Of a stretch of 64,000 nucleotides of DNA, positions 42,017-50,882 are shown piece by piece. The translations under genes and the position numbers were made by a program. The stretch covers positions 3,395-67,394 of the forward strand of contig UQSP01000003.1 of the NCBI GenBank assembly GCA_900543755.1, read 5' to 3'. This DNA comes from an uncultured Eubacteriales bacterium. GTDB lineage: Bacteria; Bacillota; Clostridia; Christensenellales; Pumilibacteraceae. How positions within the stretch are numbered: position 1 is the stretch's first letter; every line of letters starts with the position of its first letter. Below the pieces are notes generated by a model. The model saw only the letters and a program-made list of their open reading frames with translations. It ran no database searches and had not been told where the DNA came from.

Positions 42017-42964
42017 TCAGTAAATTATTCTTAATGTTATGTCCTGCGCGTAGTCGCCGAAGTTTTTGCCGAAGATGTTTATTCCGCCGCAGTGAACGGC
42101 GTCGTGTTTAACGCCTATTTTAACCGAAACGTACGGGCTGTCATAAAGGGCTAAATTTTTAAGATTAACGTAGCTCATGAAAGCGTTGTTCATGGTGGTG
42201 CCGCTGTCGGTGACATGCCAGTTGGTAAGAGTGCCGTACTGGGTATGCGTGCTGGGCCAGTAGGGAGGGTTAAACTGACCCCTGCGACCGCCGAAGTCCC
42301 CGGGACAGGTCCATGTTCCTATTTCAACGTCGTTAATCCAGACGGTTATGTCGGATTTAAAGTCGTTGTTGTAAAGAGGCGCCTCGGAGCATGCTTCGAA
42401 AGAAAGCTCTATGCGCTTGATTTCCTGTTTGGCGTCGCGCGGGGGCGCGCTTATGCGGTATTCCACCAATCCTTTGGAAAACCAGATCAGCGCGGCTTCA
42501 AACCGTCTGGGCGAAAAGAAAAGCGAAGTGTCGTCGTCAAGTCCTATGCGCTCTTCTTTGCTTACCATTCCGCATGGGGCGACAATGTTTTCGTACGTCG
42601 AAAACGAGCCTATGGGAATATTATGTTCTATTTTCAAGGCGTGTTCGTGCCGCATTTCCAATAGCTGATCGAAAAGCGTAATCTGGATGGCATCGCAACT
42701 GCGGTAACAGGTTCGGGTTTTCCCGGTGGTCGTGCAGGTTGTCCCCGTAAACAGAAGACCAGCGTTTTCCAGTAAATTTATGTTAAGCGCGGTACTGGAT
42801 ATGGGCTGCTTAAGCGTAAGCGCGATTTCTTTGACGCTCATGCTGGAGAACAACAAAAGTTTCAGTATATCTATTCTGACGGGAGAAGACAAGGCTTTTG
42901 CAAGGTTTAAAATCTTCTCTTCGTCGTCCAGCGTCAGATTTATCGGATAAAGCATAGGCAACAT
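42017..42964 (-). CDS. ArsR-like regulator fused to a carbohydrate-binding-like domain
   Basis: 315 residues. Residues about 12-90 form a winged helix of the ArsR type (KALSSPVRIDILKLLLFS, MSVKEIALTLKQPISSTALN, LLENAGLL). A Cys-containing segment follows (GTTCTTTGKTRTC). Residues about 145-315 are a beta-rich domain with EYRISAPPRD, SDITVWINDVEIGTWTCPGDFGG-like jelly-roll features and a conserved-looking CGGINIFGKNFGDY end. It is divergent from the GH2-transporter operon, the typical position of its controller. The first ATG has the ribosome binding site almost touching; the ATG nine bases in (42955) is better spaced. Confidence 0.75.
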   Translation of the reverse strand: MLPMLYPINLTLDDEEKILNLAKALSSPVRIDILKLLLFSSMSVKEIALTLKQPISSTALNINLLENAGLLFTGTTCTTTGKTRTCYRSCDAIQITLFDQLLEMRHEHALKIEHNIPIGSFSTYENIVAPCGMVSKEERIGLDDDTSLFFSPRRFEAALIWFSKGLVEYRISAPPRDAKQEIKRIELSFEACSEAPLYNNDFKSDITVWINDVEIGTWTCPGDFGGRRGQFNPPYWPSTHTQYGTLTNWHVTDSGTTMNNAFMSYVNLKNLALYDSPYVSVKIGVKHDAVHCGGINIFGKNFGDYAQDITLRIIY

Positions 42965-42982
42965 TCCCCCTTTTATTCTCCG

Positions 42983-43012
42983 ATTATATCAGCATGCACG
43001 GTATCTTGTCAA
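42983..43012 (-). promoter_or_regulatory. Promoter of the ArsR-like gene
   Basis: Minus strand TTGACA (43007-43012), 18 bases, TATAAT (42983-42988). Confidence 0.75.
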
Positions 43013-43041
43013 CGAACTTTTTCAGCATTTTTGAATTTCTG

Positions 43042-43179
43042 TATACAACAATATGTAAAAAAATGGAAAAGTTAAAAATTATTATATCTGCAAAACTAAA
43101 AAATTCAGAATTTTGCCGATTTTATAAATAGTAAAAATTTTGATTGATAAGGGATTCCATAAATTTTAATTGTTGTATA
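43042..43179. promoter_or_regulatory. Inverted operator pair in the divergent promoter region
   Basis: TATACAACAAT (43042-43052) and its exact reverse complement ATTGTTGTATA (43169-43179) flank the AT-rich middle of the intergenic region, lying upstream of both promoters. They are good candidates for sites of the adjacent ArsR-like regulator, possibly looping the DNA between them. Confidence 0.5.
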
Positions 43180-43209
43180 ATTTTTTCAAGGCAAAATTAT
43201 GGAAACGTA

Positions 43210-43238
43210 TTGTCATATCATTTACTTGTATTTATAAT
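43210..43238 (+). promoter_or_regulatory. Promoter of the GH2-transporter operon
   Basis: TTGTCA (43210-43215), 17 bases, TATAAT (43233-43238), 45 bp before the GH2 start. Confidence 0.75.
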
Positions 43239-43283
43239 ATTGTTATATTTCAATTTTTGAACACTATAGAGGAACTTTTTAAG

Positions 43284-45020
43284 ATGAGAGACGATTTTCC
43301 GCAGCCGCAATCGAAAAGGAGGAAGTGGCAGACTCTTAACGGACAATGGGAGTTTGCTTTCGGCGACGAAACCGCCGGATTTAATCCTTTTGGAAATGAT
43401 GCTTATCCTTTGTCTATAAACGTGCCTTTCGCTTACCAGTGCGAATTAAGCGGAATAGGGGATAAGAACGTGCACGAAAACGTTTGGTACAGAAGGAATT
43501 TCGTTTTAAGTCCTATGCTTAGGGAGTGTAAGGGCGTAGTGCTTAAATTTCTTGCCTGCGATTACGCCTGCACCGTATGGCTTAACGGCAGGTTTGTTTT
43601 GACGCACGAAGGTGGTTATGACGCTTTTTCCGCAGACGTTACAAAATATCTTGTTCCGGGGGAGCAGATTATAGTCGTAAAAGTTACGGACAGTTTGTCT
43701 AAGACCCAGCCCCGCGGCAAACAAACCTGGCTGGATCGGTCGCAGCGGTGCTGGTACCTGCCCACGACCGGAATTTGGCAAAGCGTATGGCTGGAAGGAA
43801 ACAACGGCGATTACATAGAAAATTATCGCATATCTCCCGATCCGGACAGGTTGACGGTTACGCTGGATTTATATACGGCTTACGGCAATGCTGACGGGTT
43901 AAGCGCAACTGTAATTTCGCCTTCAAGAGAAAAATACACCTTAAACTGCGAAGCAATCGGAACGGCGCACAAGCTTACGCTGGACGTAAAGCGGCCTGAC
44001 CCGATTGACGGCGTGCATCTGTGGTCGCCCGAAAATCCCGTAATTTACGGGCTGAGCATAACGCTTAAAAAACAGGACGAAATTCTGGACGAGGTGGAAA
44101 CTTACTTTGCCTTTCGCAGCGTTTACGTCAAAGGCGACAAAATATATCTAAATCACAAGCCTTTAACAATGAAACTTGTGCTGGACCAGGGTTACTGGGC
44201 GGACGGAGGGATGACCGCACCCGATGCGGAAGCGTTTAAACGAGACATTACCCTTGCCAAGAAGATGGGCTTCAACGGAGCGCGCAAGCATCAGAAGGCG
44301 GAGGATCCCTATTTTTACTACTATGCCGATATGCTGGGATTTCTGGTATGGGCGGAAACTCCGAGCTGTTACGAGTTTTCCGTTAAATCCGTAAAGGCTC
44401 TTACTTCGGCGCATGCAAGACTTATTGAAAAAGTGTACAATCATCCGTCGGTAATAGCTTACGTACCGCTGAACGAAAGTTGGGGCACGGGTGAAATTCT
44501 TTATGACAAGCGGCAAAAAGCATTTGCAAAGTCGCTTTACCATCTTACCAAAGCCATGGACGACACAAGGCTGGTGATTACCAACGACGGATGGGAAAAT
44601 GTCGAAGCAACCGACGTGGTGACGGTCCACGATTACTCCAAGTACGGGGAAAACTTCTCCGAAAAATACCGCGCGCCGAAAAACGATCTTTATCCCATGT
44701 GGAAAAGGCTTATGGCGTTCGGCGAGAATTTGCCCGACCTGCCCGTAATGCTATCCGAATACGGCGGAATCACCGTTTCAAAGGACGGCGGATGGGGGTA
44801 CAGCGGGGCGGAAAAGGGGGAGGAGGATTTCCTCAAAAGGTTTGAAAAGCTTAACGAAAACGCTTTCAGCGGTGTGTTCTGCGGGGTGTGTTACACTCAG
44901 CTTACAGACGTGGAAAAGGAAACCAACGGGCTTCTGGACGAGCGGCACAATCCCAAATATTCCGTCAGCGCTATAAGAGAAATTATGGATAAATTCGACG
45001 AAAAGGAGAAGATATTATGA
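43284..45020 (+). CDS. Glycoside hydrolase family 2 enzyme
   Basis: A retaining beta-glycosidase (beta-galactosidase/glucuronidase/mannosidase group). 578 residues, no signal peptide, so cytosolic. Sugar-binding domain (WQTLNGQWEFAFGD, NVWYRRNFVL), immunoglobulin-like domain (about 200-290), then a TIM barrel with acid/base Glu398 in PLNESWGTG and nucleophile Glu492 in VMLSEYGG. Specificity cannot be fixed. I chose ATG 43284 because the promoter lies inside the longer open frame and AGAGGAAC precedes this ATG. The stop overlaps the next start by four bases. Confidence 0.9.
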   Translation: MRDDFPQPQSKRRKWQTLNGQWEFAFGDETAGFNPFGNDAYPLSINVPFAYQCELSGIGDKNVHENVWYRRNFVLSPMLRECKGVVLKFLACDYACTVWLNGRFVLTHEGGYDAFSADVTKYLVPGEQIIVVKVTDSLSKTQPRGKQTWLDRSQRCWYLPTTGIWQSVWLEGNNGDYIENYRISPDPDRLTVTLDLYTAYGNADGLSATVISPSREKYTLNCEAIGTAHKLTLDVKRPDPIDGVHLWSPENPVIYGLSITLKKQDEILDEVETYFAFRSVYVKGDKIYLNHKPLTMKLVLDQGYWADGGMTAPDAEAFKRDITLAKKMGFNGARKHQKAEDPYFYYYADMLGFLVWAETPSCYEFSVKSVKALTSAHARLIEKVYNHPSVIAYVPLNESWGTGEILYDKRQKAFAKSLYHLTKAMDDTRLVITNDGWENVEATDVVTVHDYSKYGENFSEKYRAPKNDLYPMWKRLMAFGENLPDLPVMLSEYGGITVSKDGGWGYSGAEKGEEDFLKRFEKLNENAFSGVFCGVCYTQLTDVEKETNGLLDERHNPKYSVSAIREIMDKFDEKEKIL

Positions 45021-46906
45021 AAAAAATAGTTTGTTTTCTGCTTGCTTTATTGCTTTTCACGCCTCTTCTCACGGCGTGCGGGGGCGGTTCAAGCAACAAT
45101 ATTCAGTTCTGGGTATACGGCTCTTCCGACCAGCTGGATATGTACACGCGCGTTACCGACGCTTTCAACGATTCGTACGGTAAAGATCACGGCATTAAGG
45201 TGGATATCAGCCAAAAACCCAACGGCAGCTACGGTCAGACGGTTCAGGTGTCTTCCACAAGCTCTTCGGGGCCCGACGTGTTTCTGGTTGCCGAGGCGGA
45301 GTTCAAATCCTGGATTATAGGTCAGTATTTCTGTCCCATTCAGGAATACGTGGATAAGATCACCGATATCAGCTTAGGCGATATTATGCCTACCACGGTT
45401 AACAGATTGCGTTACAACGTGGAAACAAACACTTCTCACGTTGACGATCCGTTATACGGATTGCCGCTGGACACTCAACCCACCGCGCTTTACTACAACC
45501 GTACGATGTTCGAAAAAGCCGGCATTATCGAAATAAGCGTGGATGAAAATAATCTCGACGCGTGGAATGCAGGCGAAATTGCGGATAACAACGGCAAAAT
45601 GAAAAGCGACTTCCCCGCGCTTAACGGTATTACCGTGCCCAAAAAAGGCTATTATCGCAGCGTCAATCCCTACTACTACGACGGCGACCGCACCCGCGGC
45701 TGGATAAAACCCGATTTCGAAAACGGCGAAGTTGCCGTGTTCAACAATCGTATAGCCATGAACTGGGATGAGGTTGAAGACCTTGCCATGCTGTTTTCGG
45801 GGAGATATAACCCCAAAGCCGGCGAGGAAAATAAAGCCGATCCCGTCACAGAATTCGGCACACAGTACGGTTATTTTACGGAGTGGTGGTTCAACTACGG
45901 CTGGTCGGTGGGCGGCGACTGTCTTAACGACCTAACGGGCAGCGGCGAATGGAACTTCTCGCTTCTCGACCCCAATCCCAATTACGTCGTCATGGACGGC
46001 ACTTTTACGGGAAGGACGGGTACGGTTTACAACGAAGGCGAAACAATAAGCTTTATTGATAAAATGAATATTCTTTCCGTGGACGGAAAGGACGAAGTGC
46101 TTGTGCCAGACGATTACGGTGATTACTATCACGCCGACGAGTCTTTGGGTAAAGCGGGCATTTGGGAAGGAATTCAGGCGGGCCTTGATGCCGGCGTGCT
46201 CAGTCAGCTGCCTTCGACCCGCGACGCTTTCAGCCGTTATCTCAAGCTGGGCGCCAAAAGCAACGCGGTAATCGACGGCGAAAACGGTCTGGACATTTCC
46301 CCCAACCCCTCGACTTTCTCCGCGCGTACTTCCATGAACTATTTCTTCTCGGGTAATCTTGCGATACTGGCGCAGTCCTCCGTTTACATGGCGGACTTGT
46401 CGGAAGAAGCAAAGGCTCGCGGCTTTTCCTGGGACGTAGCGCCTCTTGTCGTTTATAAGGAATACGAAGATCCTTCCGACCCCGACTGCGACACCGTAAA
46501 AGCCCAGGGCAAACAGGCCGGACACAGCAATTCGCTGTCTATGGTCGTGCGCACGGGTTCGGAAAAAAAGGATGACGCAGTGCGCTTTATGATGTGGATG
46601 GCAAGCGAGGAAGGCCAGCGCATACGTGCGTCCATAGGCTTTTTCCCCAATCAGAAGTCTTTGCTGCCCGAAGTAGAGTTCAAAAAAGGCGTCGCGCCCG
46701 GCAATGTCCGCGTGTTCAGCGAAGCGCTGGAATTTCAGGGCCCGGGCGACTGGTGGTATATGCCCGATCACGTATGGGTGGAGAAGTGGTGCGTTGACCT
46801 TAATGCCGAGGTAAGAAACGGCCTTATGACTTACGAAGAGTGGTATTCGCCCGCTATCAAGAGGACTAACGAATGGTTACAGCAGTACAAAAAATACAGC
46901 AGATAA
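45017..46906 (+). CDS. ABC transporter sugar-binding lipoprotein
   Basis: An extracellular solute-binding protein (SBP family 1) that delivers an oligosaccharide to the two permeases downstream. 629 residues, larger than the usual 420-550, suiting a large ligand. Signal peptide with lipobox TAC (Cys21), then the family FWVYGSSDQLDMYTRVTDAF and PDVFLVAEAEF. C-terminal RFMMWMASEEGQRI and FFPNQKSLLP are typical. AAGGAG precedes its ATG, which overlaps the GH2 stop, so the two are translationally coupled. Confidence 0.92.
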   Translation: MKKIVCFLLALLLFTPLLTACGGGSSNNIQFWVYGSSDQLDMYTRVTDAFNDSYGKDHGIKVDISQKPNGSYGQTVQVSSTSSSGPDVFLVAEAEFKSWIIGQYFCPIQEYVDKITDISLGDIMPTTVNRLRYNVETNTSHVDDPLYGLPLDTQPTALYYNRTMFEKAGIIEISVDENNLDAWNAGEIADNNGKMKSDFPALNGITVPKKGYYRSVNPYYYDGDRTRGWIKPDFENGEVAVFNNRIAMNWDEVEDLAMLFSGRYNPKAGEENKADPVTEFGTQYGYFTEWWFNYGWSVGGDCLNDLTGSGEWNFSLLDPNPNYVVMDGTFTGRTGTVYNEGETISFIDKMNILSVDGKDEVLVPDDYGDYYHADESLGKAGIWEGIQAGLDAGVLSQLPSTRDAFSRYLKLGAKSNAVIDGENGLDISPNPSTFSARTSMNYFFSGNLAILAQSSVYMADLSEEAKARGFSWDVAPLVVYKEYEDPSDPDCDTVKAQGKQAGHSNSLSMVVRTGSEKKDDAVRFMMWMASEEGQRIRASIGFFPNQKSLLPEVEFKKGVAPGNVRVFSEALEFQGPGDWWYMPDHVWVEKWCVDLNAEVRNGLMTYEEWYSPAIKRTNEWLQQYKKYSR

Positions 46907-46917
46907 GGAATTGAAAA

Positions 46918-47865
46918 ATGGATTGCTACGGTAAGTATTTGCACGTTAGAAGCGACGCGGAGAAAAAGGCGCGGAGAAGAAAAATACTTCGGCGGAATCT
47001 CATCGCCACAGCAATGGCATCTCCGCCGTTCATAGGTTTTTTGCTGTTCACCACGTTGCCCATGATAATTTCGCTTGCAATTTCATTTACGGAATTGCAT
47101 TCTTACAACCTGTCTCTTGCAAAGTTCACTGGGTTCGGCAATTACGTCGAAGTTTTAAGATCCGATATGCTTTGGACGGCTGTGCTGAACACGCTTTATT
47201 ACTGTCTGTCCGTTCCGCTTAATCTGTGTCTTGCGCTGTTTATCGCAAACGTGCTTACGCGTAAAATCGTATGCGGAAAAGCGGTGCGCGTCATACTGTT
47301 CATTCCGCAGGTGTGTTCTTCCGTTGCGGTTACGCTTATGTGGCAATGGATTTTCGAGGACAATTACGGCGTCATAAACACGGTTTTAAGCGCGCTTAAC
47401 ATCCCCAAAATTCACTTTATGACGGATAAAAACTGGTTTATGCCCGCGGTGCTCACCATAAGTCTGTGGCAAAACGGAACCAACGTGGTTTTGCTTGAGG
47501 CGGCGTTCGTCAATATCAATAAGTCGCTTCAGGAGGCGGCGCGCATTGACGGCGCAAGCGAAAGACGCGTATTCTGGCGTGTTACGCTTCCCGGACTTAC
47601 GCCCACGGTTTTCTACATGGTTACCATGAACCTCATCACCGCGCTTCAGGAACAAACCGTGATGCAGATCATCACCACCAACGGCGTGGGGCCGGGTTAC
47701 AGGGCGCTTACGCTTGTGTATTACATTTACCGGATGGCGTTTACTTACACTTCTACCATGGGTATGGGCATGGCGTGCGCCTTAAGCTGGATAGTCGCGC
47801 TTATAATTATCATAATTATGCGCATAAATTTCAAGCTTGGACAGAAATGGGTTTGTTACGATTGA
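46918..47865 (+). CDS. Sugar ABC transporter permease (MalF/UgpA type)
   Basis: One of two membrane subunits of the importer. 315 residues with six hydrophobic segments and the ATPase-docking EAA loop EAARIDGASERRVFWRVTLPG near residue 206. It starts 11 bp after the binding protein. A cytosolic N-terminal tail of about 40 residues carries many Lys and Arg. Confidence 0.93.
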   Translation: MDCYGKYLHVRSDAEKKARRRKILRRNLIATAMASPPFIGFLLFTTLPMIISLAISFTELHSYNLSLAKFTGFGNYVEVLRSDMLWTAVLNTLYYCLSVPLNLCLALFIANVLTRKIVCGKAVRVILFIPQVCSSVAVTLMWQWIFEDNYGVINTVLSALNIPKIHFMTDKNWFMPAVLTISLWQNGTNVVLLEAAFVNINKSLQEAARIDGASERRVFWRVTLPGLTPTVFYMVTMNLITALQEQTVMQIITTNGVGPGYRALTLVYYIYRMAFTYTSTMGMGMACALSWIVALIIIIIMRINFKLGQKWVCYD

Positions 47866-47878
47866 GGAGGCAACTGAA

Positions 47879-48766
47879 ATGAAAAACGATGTTTTCCTGA
47901 ACGATGCGGCGTTCGTACCCGCAAAAAAGAAAAGGAATCCGCTTATAGGCTCTCATATCATAATTCTGTTTGCCGTCCTGTTTGTGCTTCTGCCCACCTA
48001 CATAATGCTTATTACCTCTTTTACTTCCGCGATAGAGGCTAATAACGCGGCTTTCCGCTGGTGGCCGGAATCCGGACTTACTTTAAGCGGCTACATAAAG
48101 GCGTTTACGCGTAAAACGGCGGGCAATTCGCTTTTGCGCTCCTTCGGCAACACCATGTGGATTTATATGCCCGCTACGATTGTGGGTGTGTTTGTAAGTT
48201 CCATGGCGGCGTTCGCGTTTGCAAAACTGGATTTTTACCTTAAAAAGCCGATGTTCGCCATACTTCTTGCGTCGCTTACGCTTCCCAATTGCATCGGTAT
48301 AATAGCTTCTTTTCTTATGTTTGACGCGATAGGCTGGATAAATACCGCTTTGCCGCTCATGATACCCAGAATGCTTGGAAGCGTGGGCGTGGTTTTCTTC
48401 CTAAGGCAGTATTTTATGGGAATCCCCGATGACCTTGTGGGCGCGGCAAGCATCGACGGACTGGGCGAAATAGGGGTTTATTTCAAAATCATGCTGCCTA
48501 TCGCCGTACCCGCGCTGATTTCGCAGTTTATTCTTAACTTCATCATAGGTTACAACGATTATCTTCCTCCGCTTCTGTATCTGCAAAACGCAAAAATGTA
48601 CACTCTTCAGATTTCGCTTGCTTTTTTCGCCGAGGCTTACGTTCAGGACTGGCCGCTCAGAATGGCCGGTTGCGTCATATCCATGGTACCTCTCATCGTT
48701 CTTTATCTGATTTCCCAAAAATACATTCTCAAGGGCGTTGCTATTTCTTCGGGACTTAAAGGTTAA
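47879..48766 (+). CDS. Sugar ABC transporter permease (MalG/UgpE type)
   Basis: Second permease subunit, 295 residues, six hydrophobic segments and the EAA-type loop LVGAASIDGLGEIGVYFKI near residue 195. ATG 47879 is chosen because GAGGAGG precedes it at eight bases; the frame extends upstream into the previous gene. No ATPase gene is present in the window, so a shared MsmX/UgpC-type ATPase elsewhere must power the transporter (inference). Confidence 0.93.
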   Translation: MKNDVFLNDAAFVPAKKKRNPLIGSHIIILFAVLFVLLPTYIMLITSFTSAIEANNAAFRWWPESGLTLSGYIKAFTRKTAGNSLLRSFGNTMWIYMPATIVGVFVSSMAAFAFAKLDFYLKKPMFAILLASLTLPNCIGIIASFLMFDAIGWINTALPLMIPRMLGSVGVVFFLRQYFMGIPDDLVGAASIDGLGEIGVYFKIMLPIAVPALISQFILNFIIGYNDYLPPLLYLQNAKMYTLQISLAFFAEAYVQDWPLRMAGCVISMVPLIVLYLISQKYILKGVAISSGLKG

Positions 48767-48794
48767 AAAGATACTGAAAAAAAAGGAGAAATTT

Positions 48795-50861
48795 ATGAAA
48801 AAATTCCATTTGCTTGTTTGCCTTACGGTGTGCGCGGTCATTTGCTTTTCGCTTATCGGCTGCGGCGGAAACTCCGGCTTCAGGCTGTCCTACGCCGACG
48901 GCATGAATCTTTCCGAGGGGTACGACACCGATTTATTGTACAAAAACAATTCCGATTTCTGGGGTGGCGACAGCGGCGTCATCTATGTCAGTAAGGAGCA
49001 AAGCGAGGAGTACGGCGGCTATTTTTACCAGTATATGTCCGAGTGCGCCGGGGTAGCCAACGTAATTCCTTCCACCGAAAACGGCGAAACTCCGCCGCTT
49101 GAGCACAATGATAAAGGCCCCGCGGTTTATACTTCGCATGTTATGCTTACCCGCTCCAAAGATCTCAACGACTGGGAAGTGTGCGGCGCCGTGGACAACG
49201 GTATGGCGCTTTACGTCGACAAAAACGAGTGGCTGCAAAACGCGCTTTGGGCACCCGAGTGCGTTTACGATGAAGTTTCCGGTAAATATTTTTTGTATTT
49301 TTCGGCGCGCTCGCAAAAAAACAACGACGAGTTGCGTGCTTTGGGCGCGGTGTATTCCGACGCCGATGAAAACGACGCGGCGACCAAATGGGACCGCTTT
49401 TACCTTGGTATTGCCGTTTCCGACACTCCGGTGGGTCCTTTCAGGCTGGTCAGTAGCGAAAACGTTTACGGCGACGCTGACGCCGTAAATAAAAACGGCG
49501 AAGTCGTTACCGCTATCAATCCCGCTTTTATGCTGGATAAGGAATGCGACGAATTGTTCTATACCGACGAGTTCAAAGCAGCGTCTGACTTTAAACAAAA
49601 GGACGAAAATTTCGCCGCGATAGACATTCATCCGTTTTTCGATGAAAACGGCGACTTTTACGTTTATTTCGTTAAGCACGTAAGTTCCGGTAACGTGGAA
49701 GGCAATACCATATGGGGAATGAAGATGAAGGACATGATTACGCCCGACTATTCCACCATAACCATGCTTGCGGCAAACTCCTATCACCGCACGGATATCG
49801 CAAATGCAGTGGGTACGGCGGGCAAAACTTTCGTGCGCGTGGAATATAAGGGTTCTACTTACAACGACCCCGCCTATCCCAGGCACTTGTCAAGTTCTTA
49901 CGTCCGATACACGACTTACGCCGACGGCAGCGAGCAGGAAAACAACGAGATTTCGGACGGCGCGGTAGTGGAGGCGCCGCAAATGATCACCTCCCGCGAC
50001 AAGGACGGCAAAACAGTTTACATTCTGGCATATTCGCCGCGCGGCGTGGGAAATTATCAGTACGACGTGAAATTCGCGTATTCCTACAGTCCTTTGGGCA
50101 ATTTTATAAAACCCACCGAAAAACAGGGCGCTACCATTCTCGGGGTGGATTCTTCAAACAATTTTATGTCCAACCTTGGGCATGTGCAGTTCCTTAAGGT
50201 GGACGGTCAGGACTGGCTGGTGCATTGGGAATGGCCTGCTCCTTTCGCGGGTAAAGACGCGGGACGTCTGTATGCGCTTGACTCGATAAGCTGGCAGTAC
50301 GAGGAAAGCCTGGGATTCGATATTCCCGTGTCAAACGGTCCCACGGCTTCGCTTCAGCCGCTTCCTTCGGTATATTCGGGGTACCGTAACGTAGCGGATA
50401 AAGCAAAGGTCAGCGCTACCAACGTAGTCGGCGACAGCGAAAAGTACGTCAACGACGGGATGGCGGTGACGATGCCGAGGAACGCGGACAAGGAACTGCG
50501 CGTAAAAAACAAGACTACCGTTACGCTGGAGTTTGACGAGCCCGTTTCGATACGCGGTCTGCTTATTTATAATTCTTACTCATACGCTTCCGCTTTTAAA
50601 AACGTTTCGGAAATAGAATTCTCTCTAGCGGAAAAGCCCGTCTGGCACAACGGCGACGAAAAATACTGCTTTATATTTGATCTTCCTTTCAACGTAGAGG
50701 ATTATGCTGTCGGCATAGGCGCGATTCAGCCGGGATCGGCGGCGGTGGCCACATTCAACGAGATCAAGGTTAACAAAATAAAAATCACTTTTGACGCGGA
50801 CGACAAACTGGGTAGCGGAGACGAACTCCGGATTTCCGAGATTACGGTACTCGGGAAATAA
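48795..50861 (+). CDS. GH43-like lipoprotein with C-terminal discoidin-like domain
   Basis: 688 residues, lipobox IGC (Cys23), so it is held at the outer membrane face of the cell. Residues about 45-520 resemble a five-bladed GH43/GH117 propeller: SHVMLTRSKDLNDWEV, NALWAPECVYDEVSGKYFLYF, then FFDENGDFYVYF and APQMITSRDKDG. Catalytic residues could not be assigned with certainty. The C-terminal 140 residues (TVTLEFDEPVSIRGLLIYNS, ELRISEITVLG) look like an F5/8-type C carbohydrate-binding domain. ATG 48795 has AAGGAG upstream. Likely trims glycan at the surface; exact substrate unknown. Confidence 0.75.
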   Translation: MKKFHLLVCLTVCAVICFSLIGCGGNSGFRLSYADGMNLSEGYDTDLLYKNNSDFWGGDSGVIYVSKEQSEEYGGYFYQYMSECAGVANVIPSTENGETPPLEHNDKGPAVYTSHVMLTRSKDLNDWEVCGAVDNGMALYVDKNEWLQNALWAPECVYDEVSGKYFLYFSARSQKNNDELRALGAVYSDADENDAATKWDRFYLGIAVSDTPVGPFRLVSSENVYGDADAVNKNGEVVTAINPAFMLDKECDELFYTDEFKAASDFKQKDENFAAIDIHPFFDENGDFYVYFVKHVSSGNVEGNTIWGMKMKDMITPDYSTITMLAANSYHRTDIANAVGTAGKTFVRVEYKGSTYNDPAYPRHLSSSYVRYTTYADGSEQENNEISDGAVVEAPQMITSRDKDGKTVYILAYSPRGVGNYQYDVKFAYSYSPLGNFIKPTEKQGATILGVDSSNNFMSNLGHVQFLKVDGQDWLVHWEWPAPFAGKDAGRLYALDSISWQYEESLGFDIPVSNGPTASLQPLPSVYSGYRNVADKAKVSATNVVGDSEKYVNDGMAVTMPRNADKELRVKNKTTVTLEFDEPVSIRGLLIYNSYSYASAFKNVSEIEFSLAEKPVWHNGDEKYCFIFDLPFNVEDYAVGIGAIQPGSAAVATFNEIKVNKIKITFDADDKLGSGDELRISEITVLGK

Positions 50862-50882
50862 TCGAAAGGGGGAGATGAAAAT

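Noticed and set aside
43170..43283. Longer N-terminus for the GH2 enzyme
   Set aside because: The extra 38 residues overlap a consensus promoter and are unlike the family start; the ATG at 43284 has the ribosome binding site.
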